Positions 9,812-16,700 of a stretch of DNA of 35,231 nt are shown piece by piece. A model generated the notes under the pieces. That model was not told the origin of the DNA and made no database searches. It saw only the letters and a list, made by a program, of their open reading frames with translations. The translations under genes and the position numbers were made by a program. Each line of letters starts with the position of its first letter. Position 1 is the first letter of the stretch. The DNA comes from Pseudomonadota bacterium (GTDB taxonomy: Bacteria; Pseudomonadota; Gammaproteobacteria; Burkholderiales; Methylophilaceae). The DNA is taken from assembly GCA_029781535.1 (NCBI GenBank), contig JAKOWL010000152.1, positions 1 through 35,231 on the forward strand. Direction: 5' to 3'.

Positions 9812-10471
9812 ATGAGTAGACTGTACGGCAAACAGCACCGCGATTTGCAGGACACGTTCAACACGCGTGCAATGGCTGACCGCGTGGAAGAGCTTGCCTG
9901 CCATACCGAGTTTGACGAGGAAACCGCCGGATTCATCCAGATGATGGACATGTTTTTCCTGTCCACAATTGACCACCAAGGCCGTCCAACCGTCTCTTAT
10001 AAAGGCGGAGACCCGGGCTTTGTAAAAGTGATTGATAGCAAGACACTCGCCTTCCCAAGCTATGACGGCAACGGCATGTTCTTCTCGATGGGCAATATCA
10101 GCACCAATCCGCAAGTCGGACTGCTGTTCATTTCGTTCGAACGGCCGCACCGCATCCGCGTGCAAGGTACCGCGACCATTTCACGCGAAGACCCACTAAT
10201 GAAAGAATACAAGGAAGCCGAATTCATCGTACGTGTCACCTTATCGGAGTTCTGGCAGAATTGCCCTCGCTATATCCATCAGCGCCAAAAAGTACGCGAT
10301 TCGCGCTATGTACCACGCACAGAATGCGAGACTCCGCTGGCCGAATGGAAGCGCGTCGACTTGATGCAGGATGTGCTTTCCGAGACCGATGCAAAAAAAG
10401 CGCAAGCACTGGGCACTATCGGCATCGAGGAATGGATAGACAAGATCAAATCGGGTGACCCAACAGCCTAA
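9812..10471 (+). CDS. Pyridoxamine 5'-phosphate oxidase-like FMN-binding split-barrel protein within the fhc operon
   Basis: A 219-residue protein with the flavin split-barrel signature: FIQMMDMFFLSTIDHQGRPT (about 47-66), then PSYDGNGMFFSMGNI and VGLLFISFERPHRIRVQGTA. Members bind FMN or F420/haem and act as oxidases, reductases or oxygenases; the substrate here is unknown. It has a strong AGGAG 5 bases before the ATG at 9812, lies 24 bp after fhcA and ends 13 bp before fhcD, so it is almost certainly co-transcribed. It is not one of the four named Fhc subunits. A role in methylofuran or pterin cofactor chemistry is inference only. Confidence 0.85.
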   Translation: MSRLYGKQHRDLQDTFNTRAMADRVEELACHTEFDEETAGFIQMMDMFFLSTIDHQGRPTVSYKGGDPGFVKVIDSKTLAFPSYDGNGMFFSMGNISTNPQVGLLFISFERPHRIRVQGTATISREDPLMKEYKEAEFIVRVTLSEFWQNCPRYIHQRQKVRDSRYVPRTECETPLAEWKRVDLMQDVLSETDAKKAQALGTIGIEEWIDKIKSGDPTA

Positions 10472-10484
10472 AGTGAACTAAAGC

Positions 10485-11381
10485 ATGCAAATCAACGGGA
10501 TAACAATTGACGACACTTTCGCCGAAGCATTCAACATGCGGGCGACGCGCGTCATCATCACCGCCATCAATCCGACTTGGGCACTGCATGCCGCTCGTGC
10601 GATGACCGGGTTTGCCACCAGCGTGATTGGGTGTGGTGTGGAAGCCGGTATCGAGCGTGAATTGAACTCAGATGAGACCCCGGATGGACGCCCAGGTATC
10701 AGCGTCCTGTTGTTCGCGATGGGCAGCAAAGTGCTGATGCAGCAACTAGAAACCCGCATGGGGCAATGTATCCTCACCTGCCCGACCGCTGCCGCATTTG
10801 CCGGTATCGAAAGCGAAGACATGATCAGTCTGGGCAGGCATCTGCGCTACTTTGGCGATGGCTACCAAATTTCTAAAGTGATTGGTGGCAAACGCTACTG
10901 GCGCATCCCCATCATGGAAGGCGAGTTCCTGACCGAGGAGACCACCGGCATGGTACGCGCGATTGGTGGTGGCAACTTTCTGGTGCTGGGCAAAAGTCAG
11001 GCACAAGTATTGGCAGCCTGTGAGGCTGCAATAGAAGCCATGAAACAAGTACCGAACGTTATCATGCCCTTCCCCGGCGGCATTGTACGCAGCGGCTCCA
11101 AAGTGGGCAGCAAATATCCCAAGATGTTCGCCAGCACCAACGACGCATTCTGCCCGACATTGAAAGGCTTGGTGAAATCCGAGCTGGATGATGAGACCCA
11201 ATGCGTGATGGAGATCGTAGTGAACGGATTGACATTTGACGACATCAAAGCCGCTATGAAGGCAGGCCTGGAAGCCGCATGCAGCCTTGGTTCAGAGGCA
11301 GGCATCTCGCGCATTTCCGCTGGCAATTACGGCGGAAAACTCGGTCCGCACCACTTCAAGCTGCACGAGGTGCTGAAATGA
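10485..11381 (+). CDS. fhcD: Formylmethanofuran:tetrahydromethanopterin N-formyltransferase subunit D of Fhc
   Basis: Transfers the formyl group from formyl-H4MPT to methylofuran. The protein matches the Ftr family end to end: MQINGITIDDTFAEAFNMRA at the start, ANPT-like TAINPTWALHAARAMTGFAT, GGGNFLVLGKSQAQVLAACE in the middle and AGISRISAGNYGGKLGPHHF at the C-terminus. 298 residues is the normal length. It follows the PNPOx-like gene by 13 bp and overlaps fhcC by 4 bases (ATGA). Confidence 0.97.
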   Translation: MQINGITIDDTFAEAFNMRATRVIITAINPTWALHAARAMTGFATSVIGCGVEAGIERELNSDETPDGRPGISVLLFAMGSKVLMQQLETRMGQCILTCPTAAAFAGIESEDMISLGRHLRYFGDGYQISKVIGGKRYWRIPIMEGEFLTEETTGMVRAIGGGNFLVLGKSQAQVLAACEAAIEAMKQVPNVIMPFPGGIVRSGSKVGSKYPKMFASTNDAFCPTLKGLVKSELDDETQCVMEIVVNGLTFDDIKAAMKAGLEAACSLGSEAGISRISAGNYGGKLGPHHFKLHEVLK

Positions 11382-12055
11382 GCGCACTTCTGTTCAAACT
11401 AAAGAAACAACCCGAAGGCTGGCTGGACTTGCGTGCGCTGGCACCAGACAGACTGGATGGCCTGAGCTTGGCGGAGATCGCTGGGCTACGGCTAGGAGCC
11501 AGCCAGCATTCTCCACAAGTGGCTGATTATTTTGATGTTAGTGGCGAAGACTCCAGCCAGATGATTTTTGAAGGTGATTGCAGCCGCTGCGACTACATAG
11601 GTGCAGGCATGCGCCGCGGGCAAATTACCATTTGTGGCAATGCGGGAGATTATGTTAGCGCCAGTATGCTGGGCGGCACATTGATTTGCCAAGGCAATGT
11701 GGGCGACAGGCTGGCCGATAGCATGCGACGCGGATTGGTGCTGGTTGATGGGAACGCGGGCAGCTATGTTGCCAGCCGTATGATAGCCGGTACTGTCGGT
11801 ATCTACGGCAAAGTAGGCGACCATCTAGGGTTCGCCATGAAGCGTGGCACGATATTGCTGACACAAACGCCAGCTTTACATGCCACCATGGTAGATTGCG
11901 GCGTTCACCAACTCGGCTTTTTACCTTTGCTGCTACGCAGCTTCGCCAAACTGGAAACACGCTTCAAGGCACTGACTCCTCAAGCTGTACACAAGTTTGC
12001 CGGAGATGTTGGTGTGAACGGCAAAAGCGAAATCCTGATTTTCAATCAGTTTTAA
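11378..12055 (+). CDS. fhcC: Formyltransferase/hydrolase complex subunit C (GXGXG beta-helix)
   Basis: Structural subunit of Fhc, homologous to FwdC/FmdC and to the C-terminal domain of glutamate synthase. It shows the right-handed beta-helix repeats: GDCSRCDYIGAGMRRGQITI, GNAGDYVSASMLGGTLICQG, GNVGDRLADSMRRGLVLVDG, GNAGSYVASRMIAGTVGIYG and GKVGDHLGFAMKRGTI, each about 19 residues. The ATG at 11378 overlaps the fhcD stop; the in-frame start at 11279 would lie inside fhcD. 225 residues. Last gene of the operon; a small hairpin overlaps its 3' end. Confidence 0.95.
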   Translation: MSALLFKLKKQPEGWLDLRALAPDRLDGLSLAEIAGLRLGASQHSPQVADYFDVSGEDSSQMIFEGDCSRCDYIGAGMRRGQITICGNAGDYVSASMLGGTLICQGNVGDRLADSMRRGLVLVDGNAGSYVASRMIAGTVGIYGKVGDHLGFAMKRGTILLTQTPALHATMVDCGVHQLGFLPLLLRSFAKLETRFKALTPQAVHKFAGDVGVNGKSEILIFNQF

Positions 12056-12059
12056 TTTT
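12035..12059 (+). terminator. Candidate intrinsic terminator at end of fhc operon
   Basis: CTGATT-TTC-AATCAG (12035-12049) is followed by TTTTAATTTT. The 6-bp stem is short and AT-rich, and it overlaps the fhcC stop. The convergent carbonic anhydrase gene ends at 12072, so the site sits where a terminator is expected. Confidence 0.5.
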
Positions 12060-12071
12060 GACCATATAGAT

Positions 12072-13328
12072 TTATTCCAGCACAGGCCTGCCATTCAATG
12101 GCTGCACGGGTCTGCTGTTGTCATGATGTATCGCCTGTTTGAACAACTCGATTTGTGACTTTGAGGCTGTCATCGGCGTCTTCATTAATATCCATCGCAC
12201 ACCCTCACTACAAGGTGGCGTAGTCAGCGAACCGCTGAACCGATAGTAAGTGCGATTCTGCGGAATCAGTTCACCTGGCAACACACGGCTTTTTAACGGA
12301 ACAGGCTTGTCAATTTCTTTTGGCATCTCGTTCCAAAGGTGTTCCAAAGCCTCATTAGGCTTGCCCTCTTCAAACACCACACCAATCACCGTCAGTTCCC
12401 CTCTGGAGTTGGCGTGGACAAAATGTGCCTCAAGCGGATAGGATTTTCCATGCAAGGTATTTTCGCTTGGTGTATGGAAATGCACCTGCTTCATCTGGAA
12501 TGGCGCGTTATCCAACACCATCATATTGCCCTCTTTGAAGTTGACCTGAATCGTATGGCCATTATTGACAATGTCCTTACCCGGAAACTTCTGCAATGTT
12601 TTCAATTGCTTCAGTGAGGCATGTATCGTTTGATCGATATTAATAGGTGATTGATTGCGACCTGTATCACACTGCGAGAATTCCGTACTGAGCTTGCCCC
12701 AGTTTTCCGGGCCTTCTTTGCCTTCGTATGTCCAGTGTTTCTTGTGGTCTAGCTTGTTGTCTGCAGATTTAGCCTCTACTTTAGCAGGCGGCGCAGTTTC
12801 AGTTACAGCAGGTTTTTCTTCTACCGGCTTTTCCTGGTTGTCCTCAATAGCCTTTTTCTCCCCTACTTCAGGCTTTTTAGCTATGTCTGTTTTGCTGGCC
12901 TTTTCTGGCTTCTGCGCCATAGCATCAGTCTTGCCGATTTCACATACATAACGCATGCCATAATCGATGTCTGTTTCCGGCACAGGTTCGATAAATCTGG
13001 CGGCTTTGTAATCTACCGCAGCAGAATAAATAAGTTCTTCATTGGAATACTGGAACACCTGAGAGGTCGCCGCTGTTTGCGTTGCGCAATCAAAGAACCA
13101 CAACATCTTGGACAAATTGTATGTCTTATCCGCAGCTTCTGCATTGATTTGGGGAGCTTTATAAGTAACCTTCACCCAAGCGCGCTTATATTTTTCCTTG
13201 TCCAGTATGGACTGCTTATCCAGCATGAGCTTGGCATTACCATTCTCTTGCAGCTTTACCCAAGCCGCAGCATAACTGTTCGCCGAAACGATACAGCTTA
13301 ACAACACAACGCCAATGATTTTATTCAT
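12072..13328 (-). CDS. Periplasmic alpha-carbonic anhydrase with N-terminal adhesin-E-like domain
   Basis: Catalyses CO2/bicarbonate interconversion outside the cytoplasm. Residues 1-21 are a signal peptide. Residues 22-130 (AAWVKLQENGNAKLMLDKQS...MRYVCE) look like the surface-adhesin E (Adhesin_E) fold. A Lys/Glu/Pro-rich linker covers about 135-195. The alpha-carbonic anhydrase domain runs 198-418 with zinc ligands H283 and H285 (QVHFHTPSEN) and H302 (EAHFVHA), the NNGHTIQV histidine in the proton-shuttle region, and SLTTPPCSEGVRW. Most bacterial alpha-CAs are about 250 residues; the extra domain and linker account for the difference. It converges on the fhc operon, and CO2 handling suits a methylotroph, but the link is inference. 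Confidence 0.9.
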   Translation of the reverse strand: MNKIIGVVLLSCIVSANSYAAAWVKLQENGNAKLMLDKQSILDKEKYKRAWVKVTYKAPQINAEAADKTYNLSKMLWFFDCATQTAATSQVFQYSNEELIYSAAVDYKAARFIEPVPETDIDYGMRYVCEIGKTDAMAQKPEKASKTDIAKKPEVGEKKAIEDNQEKPVEEKPAVTETAPPAKVEAKSADNKLDHKKHWTYEGKEGPENWGKLSTEFSQCDTGRNQSPINIDQTIHASLKQLKTLQKFPGKDIVNNGHTIQVNFKEGNMMVLDNAPFQMKQVHFHTPSENTLHGKSYPLEAHFVHANSRGELTVIGVVFEEGKPNEALEHLWNEMPKEIDKPVPLKSRVLPGELIPQNRTYYRFSGSLTTPPCSEGVRWILMKTPMTASKSQIELFKQAIHHDNSRPVQPLNGRPVLE

Positions 13329-13488
13329 TCAACCCCCACTCGCATCAAAACATTCACAGCAAAAGGCCATACAACCTCACTCCCCATTGTCCGGGAAGTG
13401 CTTTGCGATTCATGTGGGAATTAACTACGTATTTACCGCTTAATTTTTCTTTTTAAAACTATCACTTAACAACAGCAATTCAACTGGC

Positions 13489-13734
13489 TCAGATATCACT
13501 CTTGATACAATGTGCTTTCATCGCTTCTTGATAGACTTGGTCAATTTTCTCATCATTAGCTGCCGAAGAGAGCGCATCAGAAAACTTCTTGCATTCATTC
13601 GATGACTTGATAAGTTCTGCTGTAAGCTTTGTTTTTTCATTTAGCTGCAAGGTTGTGTTTTCATTCGAGCAGCCAACAAGTACAAGAAACAAAACAACCA
13701 GCACGGATAGCCTAAGCATGTTGACTCTACTCAA
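13489..13734 (-). CDS. Small lipoprotein of unknown function
   Basis: An 81-residue protein with a lipoprotein signal (LRLSVLVVLFLVLVGCSNEN; lipidation Cys in LVGC) and a short charged mature part with two more cysteines (NECKKF, AHCIKS) that could form a disulfide. The start may be 13734 or the in-frame ATG at 13719 (MLRLSV). I do not recognise a family. It lies between the carbonic anhydrase gene and the native ssrA terminator. Confidence 0.65.
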   Translation of the reverse strand: MSRVNMLRLSVLVVLFLVLVGCSNENTTLQLNEKTKLTAELIKSSNECKKFSDALSSAANDEKIDQVYQEAMKAHCIKSDI

Positions 13735-13794
13735 TTATTAAAAATGCAATAGTACACGTTTATCGCAATCTATCACGTATACGACAGGCAAATT

Positions 13795-13820
13795 AAAAGG
13801 CCACCTATTGGTGGCCTTTT
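13795..13820 (-). terminator. Bidirectional intrinsic terminator, probably the original ssrA terminator
   Basis: An 11-bp perfect stem, AAAAGGCCACC (13795-13805) and GGTGGCCTTTT (13810-13820), with a TATT loop and T-rich flanks on both sides. On the minus strand it lies just 6 bases past the left ssrA-derived repeat, where a terminator for ssrA would sit before the island inserted. It now ends the integrase side of the island. Confidence 0.85.
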
Positions 13821-13826
13821 GTTTGA

Positions 13827-13850
13827 TTGGTGGAGATGGGGGGAATTGAA
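13827..13850 (-). repeat. Left attachment repeat of the island (copy of the ssrA 3' end)
   Basis: A 24-bp sequence identical to 19007-19030, where it forms the 3' end of tmRNA including CCA. The flanks differ immediately outside it. It lies 21 bp past the integrase stop. This is the expected signature of site-specific integration into ssrA. Confidence 0.92.
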
Positions 13851-13871
13851 ACTGCGTCAATTAATTTAAAT

Positions 13872-15020
13872 TCAAACACTTACAACCTCCTTGTGGCAAA
13901 TTTGTTCCCAATACTGCATAACCTTGCCTCCTGCACTCGTATCAACTTCAGGAATCCAACGTCCGTAAGTTTTGCGAATCATCCCCCAATCTTTATGCCC
14001 CATTTGCTGGGCAACCCACATTGGGTTTTCCCCTGCTGACAAGAGAGTGCTAGCGTATGTATGTCTCGTTTGATATGGATTTCGATAGATGACCCCAGCT
14101 TTTCTTAAAGCTGGTTGCCATGCGGTTTTTCTGATCTGACCGTCTGTTTCCCACGGCTTATTGGTTCTTGGGTTATGAAAAACCTGTTTCCCTGTCAGAT
14201 AGCTAAAGGATTTTTGCCTGATAAGCGCTTCTAATGCAGGTGGAAATAATTTGATTTCCCTCTGCCCTGCTTGGGTTTTGGTTTCCTTGAATTGTTTGAG
14301 AACGAATGCGCGTCTAACCCTTACCACTTGCCTGTCAAAATCAATATCACTCCATTGAAGCGCTATCAATTCTGATGTCCTCATGCCTGTCCAGAATGCA
14401 AATTCGAATAGGTTTCTAGTTTGCACATCCATCACATCAAGAATCTTTTCTCTTTCTACAGGTGTGAATGGATCAGGTTCATTTTTTTCATTACGGAGAT
14501 TCTTGATCCTTTGCGTTGGATCACGATCAATCAATCCATCTGCAAATGCATCTCCCATGATTCCACGCAAAGGCGTAAGAATATTGTTTATTCTTTTGTT
14601 GGAAGTATTGTTTAGAGTAGATATCCAGACCCTAACATCTGAAGTTGTCAGATCAGCCAAAGACAAATGACCAAACTTCGGTTTAAGGTGAAACTCAACA
14701 ATGCTGTTATAACCTCTAAGCGTGCTTGCTGAGCATCTTTTCCTTGCAGCAGATATAAACTCATCAAGAGCCCTGCTTACTGACTTATATGCCCCTTTAA
14801 GGCCTATATTTGCACGCTTGCTATTTGGGAAGTGCATCCCATAATTGAAAGTGTTTGTAGATATCTCATGTTCTATTGCTGCTTTCTTTCGAGCCGCATA
14901 TTTAAGATTAGCTGGAGTGGCTTCAAGCCCAGTAGCTTCTCTACATCGTTTGCCCCGATAGGAAAACTCAATGTAGATTTTGTTGCCCCTGACGGTTACA
15001 CCTTTTTGCCTGCCATCCAT
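13872..15020 (-). CDS. int: Tyrosine site-specific integrase of the ssrA island
   Basis: Recombines the element with the 3' end of ssrA. The N-terminal arm-binding domain (about 1-70; GVTVRGNKIYIEFSYRGKR) is followed by a SAM-like core-binding domain (about 75-165) and the catalytic domain. Catalytic residues visible: R214 (TGMRTSELIAL), R319 in PYQTRHTYAS, H342 (QQMGHKDWG) and nucleophile Y352 (IRKTYGRWIP). In the usual HxxR box the first position is Tyr316, a variant common in this subfamily. 382 residues, full length. Its 3' end is 21 bp from the left repeat and its start overlaps the excisionase gene by 25 bp. Confidence 0.95.
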   Translation of the reverse strand: MDGRQKGVTVRGNKIYIEFSYRGKRCREATGLEATPANLKYAARKKAAIEHEISTNTFNYGMHFPNSKRANIGLKGAYKSVSRALDEFISAARKRCSASTLRGYNSIVEFHLKPKFGHLSLADLTTSDVRVWISTLNNTSNKRINNILTPLRGIMGDAFADGLIDRDPTQRIKNLRNEKNEPDPFTPVEREKILDVMDVQTRNLFEFAFWTGMRTSELIALQWSDIDFDRQVVRVRRAFVLKQFKETKTQAGQREIKLFPPALEALIRQKSFSYLTGKQVFHNPRTNKPWETDGQIRKTAWQPALRKAGVIYRNPYQTRHTYASTLLSAGENPMWVAQQMGHKDWGMIRKTYGRWIPEVDTSAGGKVMQYWEQICHKEVVSV

Positions 15021-15175
15021 GATTGGATCTCCGACAAATTGAAAACAATGCGACCGTCTGGTGCTTTATTCCACAACACACCTTGAGGCCATACGCCCTT
15101 TTTGATTTTGGCGCGTATCGCTTGCTCGGTATAACCTGTTTGTTCTACTACTTTTTTAATTAAGACTAAAGACAT
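14996..15175 (-). CDS. xis: Excisionase-like small DNA-binding protein
   Basis: A 59-residue frame read directly from the minus strand: it begins MSLVLIKKVVEQTGYTEQAI and ends SEIQSWMAGKKV. The pattern (helix-turn-helix near the start, WPQG.LW.KAPDGRI turn, then SEIQSWM) matches the short winged-helix excisionases that pair with this type of integrase. GGAG lies 7 bases before the ATG at 15175. The 3' end overlaps the integrase start by 25 bp, the usual xis-int arrangement. An inverted repeat and a TTGACA-type promoter lie just upstream. Confidence 0.85.
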   Translation of the reverse strand: MSLVLIKKVVEQTGYTEQAIRAKIKKGVWPQGVLWNKAPDGRIVFNLSEIQSWMAGKKV

Positions 15176-15176
15176 G

Positions 15177-15209
15177 ATATGACTCCATCGGGTTATGATG
15201 GTGTCATAT
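15177..15209 (-). promoter_or_regulatory. Inverted repeat upstream of excisionase (candidate operator)
   Basis: Arms ATATGACtCCATC (15177-15189) and GATGGtGTCATAT (15197-15209) match over 12 of 13 positions around a 7-base centre. The repeat lies directly before the xis ATG, covers its Shine-Dalgarno, and touches the candidate -10 box. It could be a repressor/Xis binding site or an RNA structure hiding the ribosome site. Confidence 0.6.
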
Positions 15210-15235
15210 TAAATTACACTAGTGTTATATGTCAA
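15208..15235 (-). promoter_or_regulatory. Candidate promoter for xis-int
   Basis: On the minus strand TTGACA (15230-15235) is followed after 16 bases by TTTAAT (15208-15213). The spacer contains the perfect 10-bp palindrome ACACTAGTGT (15216-15225). The start of transcription would fall about 25 bases before the xis ATG. Confidence 0.55.
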
Positions 15236-15243
15236 TACACTAT
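15217..15243. repeat. 27-bp direct repeat, copy 1
   Basis: Begins CACTAGTG and contains TGTCAATACACTAT; the second copy at 15597-15623 differs at two positions. This copy covers the stop codon of the 15240 gene and the spacer and -35 region of the candidate xis promoter. Confidence 0.75.
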
Positions 15244-15599
15244 TTTACTAATTCTGGAGAATTTGTTTTGACATCTGGATATTCGCCTTTAACGGCTTTC
15301 CAGAAGTTGGATAATTTAGATGTAACACGCCATGCCATAGACTTATGGGCATCCTTACCAATCGGCACACAACGCTCTTGAATTTTGACGCCTAGAATAC
15401 GTTCATACTCTTTGATGGTTGCTCGTCCATGCATTAAGTAGATTGGCTTCCAGCCCATCGTTCTAGCCATCATCAGCATACCGAAGGCATTACGAAGAAT
15501 CTCACTGTTCCCTTTGAAATTAAGAAAAGTGCGTTCCCATATTTCGAACATCTCTTCTTGTGAAATTTCCTTGATTTCATCAGTCATGAACTGGCTCAC
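15240..15599 (-). CDS. Uncharacterised island protein (119 residues)
   Basis: I do not recognise the family. The product is acidic at the N-terminus and basic in the second half (GVKIQERCVPIGKDAHKSMA). It has one Trp-rich stretch (MGWKPIYLMHGRATIKEYER), no signal peptide and no membrane helix. The longest frame starts with GTG at 15599, inside the repeat at 15597-15623; the ATG at 15587 (MTDEIKEISQ) is also plausible. It lies between the excisionase and the 201-residue gene, all minus strand, with the same AT-rich codon use as the rest of the island. A regulatory role is possible but unsupported. Confidence 0.65.
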   Translation of the reverse strand: MSQFMTDEIKEISQEEMFEIWERTFLNFKGNSEILRNAFGMLMMARTMGWKPIYLMHGRATIKEYERILGVKIQERCVPIGKDAHKSMAWRVTSKLSNFWKAVKGEYPDVKTNSPELVK

Positions 15600-15623
15600 T
15601 AGTGGTATTTGTCAATACACTAT
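15597..15623. repeat. 27-bp direct repeat, copy 2
   Basis: Second copy of the 15217-15243 repeat, with two mismatches and a 380-bp offset. It lies at the start of the 119-residue gene and keeps the TTGACA hexamer on the minus strand, but I see no matching -10 box here. Confidence 0.75.
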
Positions 15624-15661
15624 AATCAATTAAGAATTAAAATTCAAGCATTGAAAAATGC

Positions 15662-16267
15662 CTACTGTGGAACATATGCAGATAATTCGGCTATAACTTT
15701 CTGATTGCCGCTCATTCTTGCGCATTCCAGTCCTGCTATTAAGCCAAGAATTTTTACACTATCTGTTGCATCTTGAATCTCATCATCAGGGTATGTAGGA
15801 GTTTTGCCTTCTTTAGCCCACTGGCAAATTTGATAATATCCAGCATGAGTATAGGAAGAAAATAATTTGTATCCAATCTCCTTGAGATTTAATAAGTTTT
15901 CATAAACATCTTTAGGCAATTTAGATTTTTCAAGGTTATCCAAAAGCTCTTTAAGAGAAGGAAGCTCTACACCCTTACTGTAGTTATCAATTTGTTTATC
16001 TGTTGCACACAAATGAATCCATGTTCCTTTTATAGTTGCTTCAAATAATGGACGAATCAGCACAAAAGCGGATGTATGCATATCCAATCTAAATAGTTGC
16101 GAAATAGCATGAAGATGCTCCATAGCAACCTGAAAGGTAGCAATAGCTAAACGAACTCTTATCCCATCAGGGTATTTAAGAGTAGGAAGCACCATATCCA
16201 TATGAGCTAATAGATCAGCAATTTGGTCTGGACAAGACCTCATTGAATTACTTTGATTTGAGTCCAT
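15662..16267 (-). CDS. Uncharacterised helical island protein, DUF6988/DUF5677-like
   Basis: A 201-residue, apparently all-helical soluble protein. The segment VRLAIATFQVAMEHLHAISQ (about 42-61), followed by HTSAFVLIRPLFEATIKGTW and SYTHAGYYQICQWAKEG, resembles families of unknown function I associate with DUF6988 and, more loosely, DUF5677; this is from memory and needs a profile search. Conserved-looking residues include R..FEA and the YTHAG motif. The start at 16267 has a purine-rich AGAAG upstream. Such proteins often occur as cargo in islands; the function is unknown. Confidence 0.65.
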   Translation of the reverse strand: MDSNQSNSMRSCPDQIADLLAHMDMVLPTLKYPDGIRVRLAIATFQVAMEHLHAISQLFRLDMHTSAFVLIRPLFEATIKGTWIHLCATDKQIDNYSKGVELPSLKELLDNLEKSKLPKDVYENLLNLKEIGYKLFSSYTHAGYYQICQWAKEGKTPTYPDDEIQDATDSVKILGLIAGLECARMSGNQKVIAELSAYVPQ

Positions 16268-16700
16268 TAATTTCTTCTTTGAGTTTTTATGATTGATAGA
16301 AGAATTCTAAAGAAATTACGATTTATGTACCATTATCAAGTTTAATAGGCTTCGCATATGCGCGAAGCGCGGCTTCGCCGCGACACGCGCATATTCTCGC
16401 CCTATTCAACATCGTAAAAACTTGAACTATCTTTGCATTGGCAAAGGTTGCTTTGGCTTGCAGGGCGCGCCAAGCACTTCAGCTAAGCGCAGAGATTAGT
16501 GCTCGCGTTGATACATTTTCGAAGATTGTAAGATTAGGTTTTGAAGGGTTCCCTCGCCCCCCACCGCTTCGCGGCGGGTTCCCCGCTCGGCGCGCCGCCG
16601 CGCCCATACCCTCTAGGCTAACCATATATTAAAAATTCATATATCATGCAAGTATTCCTGTTCCAACTCATGTACCTTAGATTTTTACTTTAGGATCTTT
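16268..16700. other. Non-coding island segment with GC-rich hairpins
   Basis: 433 bp between divergent genes (minus at left, plus at right). The surroundings are AT-rich, but two patches are GC-rich: 16344-16406 and about 16545-16620. The second holds CCGC-TTC-GCGG (16564-16574), a GGCGCGCC palindrome and further GCC/GGC repeats; another GGCGCGCC lies near 16463. A 64-codon open frame inside (16438-16632) is probably chance. The protease gene promoter should lie near the right end, where AT-rich TATATT-like stretches occur. Confidence 0.6.
16344..16406. repeat. Large nested inverted repeat (63 nt)
   Basis: Three nested pairs: AATAGG (16344-16349) with CCTATT (16401-16406); ATATGCGCG (16356-16364) with CGCGCATAT (16386-16394); and CGCGGC (16368-16373) with GCCGCG (16377-16382) around a TTC loop. 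As single-stranded DNA or RNA this would fold into a long hairpin. Candidates are a rolling-circle origin or a structured transcript end. Confidence 0.75.

Noticed and set aside
13827-13850. A second tmRNA or tRNA gene at the left repeat
   Set aside because: Only 24 bp match; there is no acceptor-stem partner or body, so it is an attachment-site copy.
15217-15623. CRISPR array
   Set aside because: Only two repeat copies with a 353-bp spacer that is mostly coding; no array elsewhere in the window.
16438-16632. 64-codon plus-strand frame in the hairpin region
   Set aside because: Its composition follows the GC-rich repeats, no ribosome site or homology is visible, and it spans palindromes.
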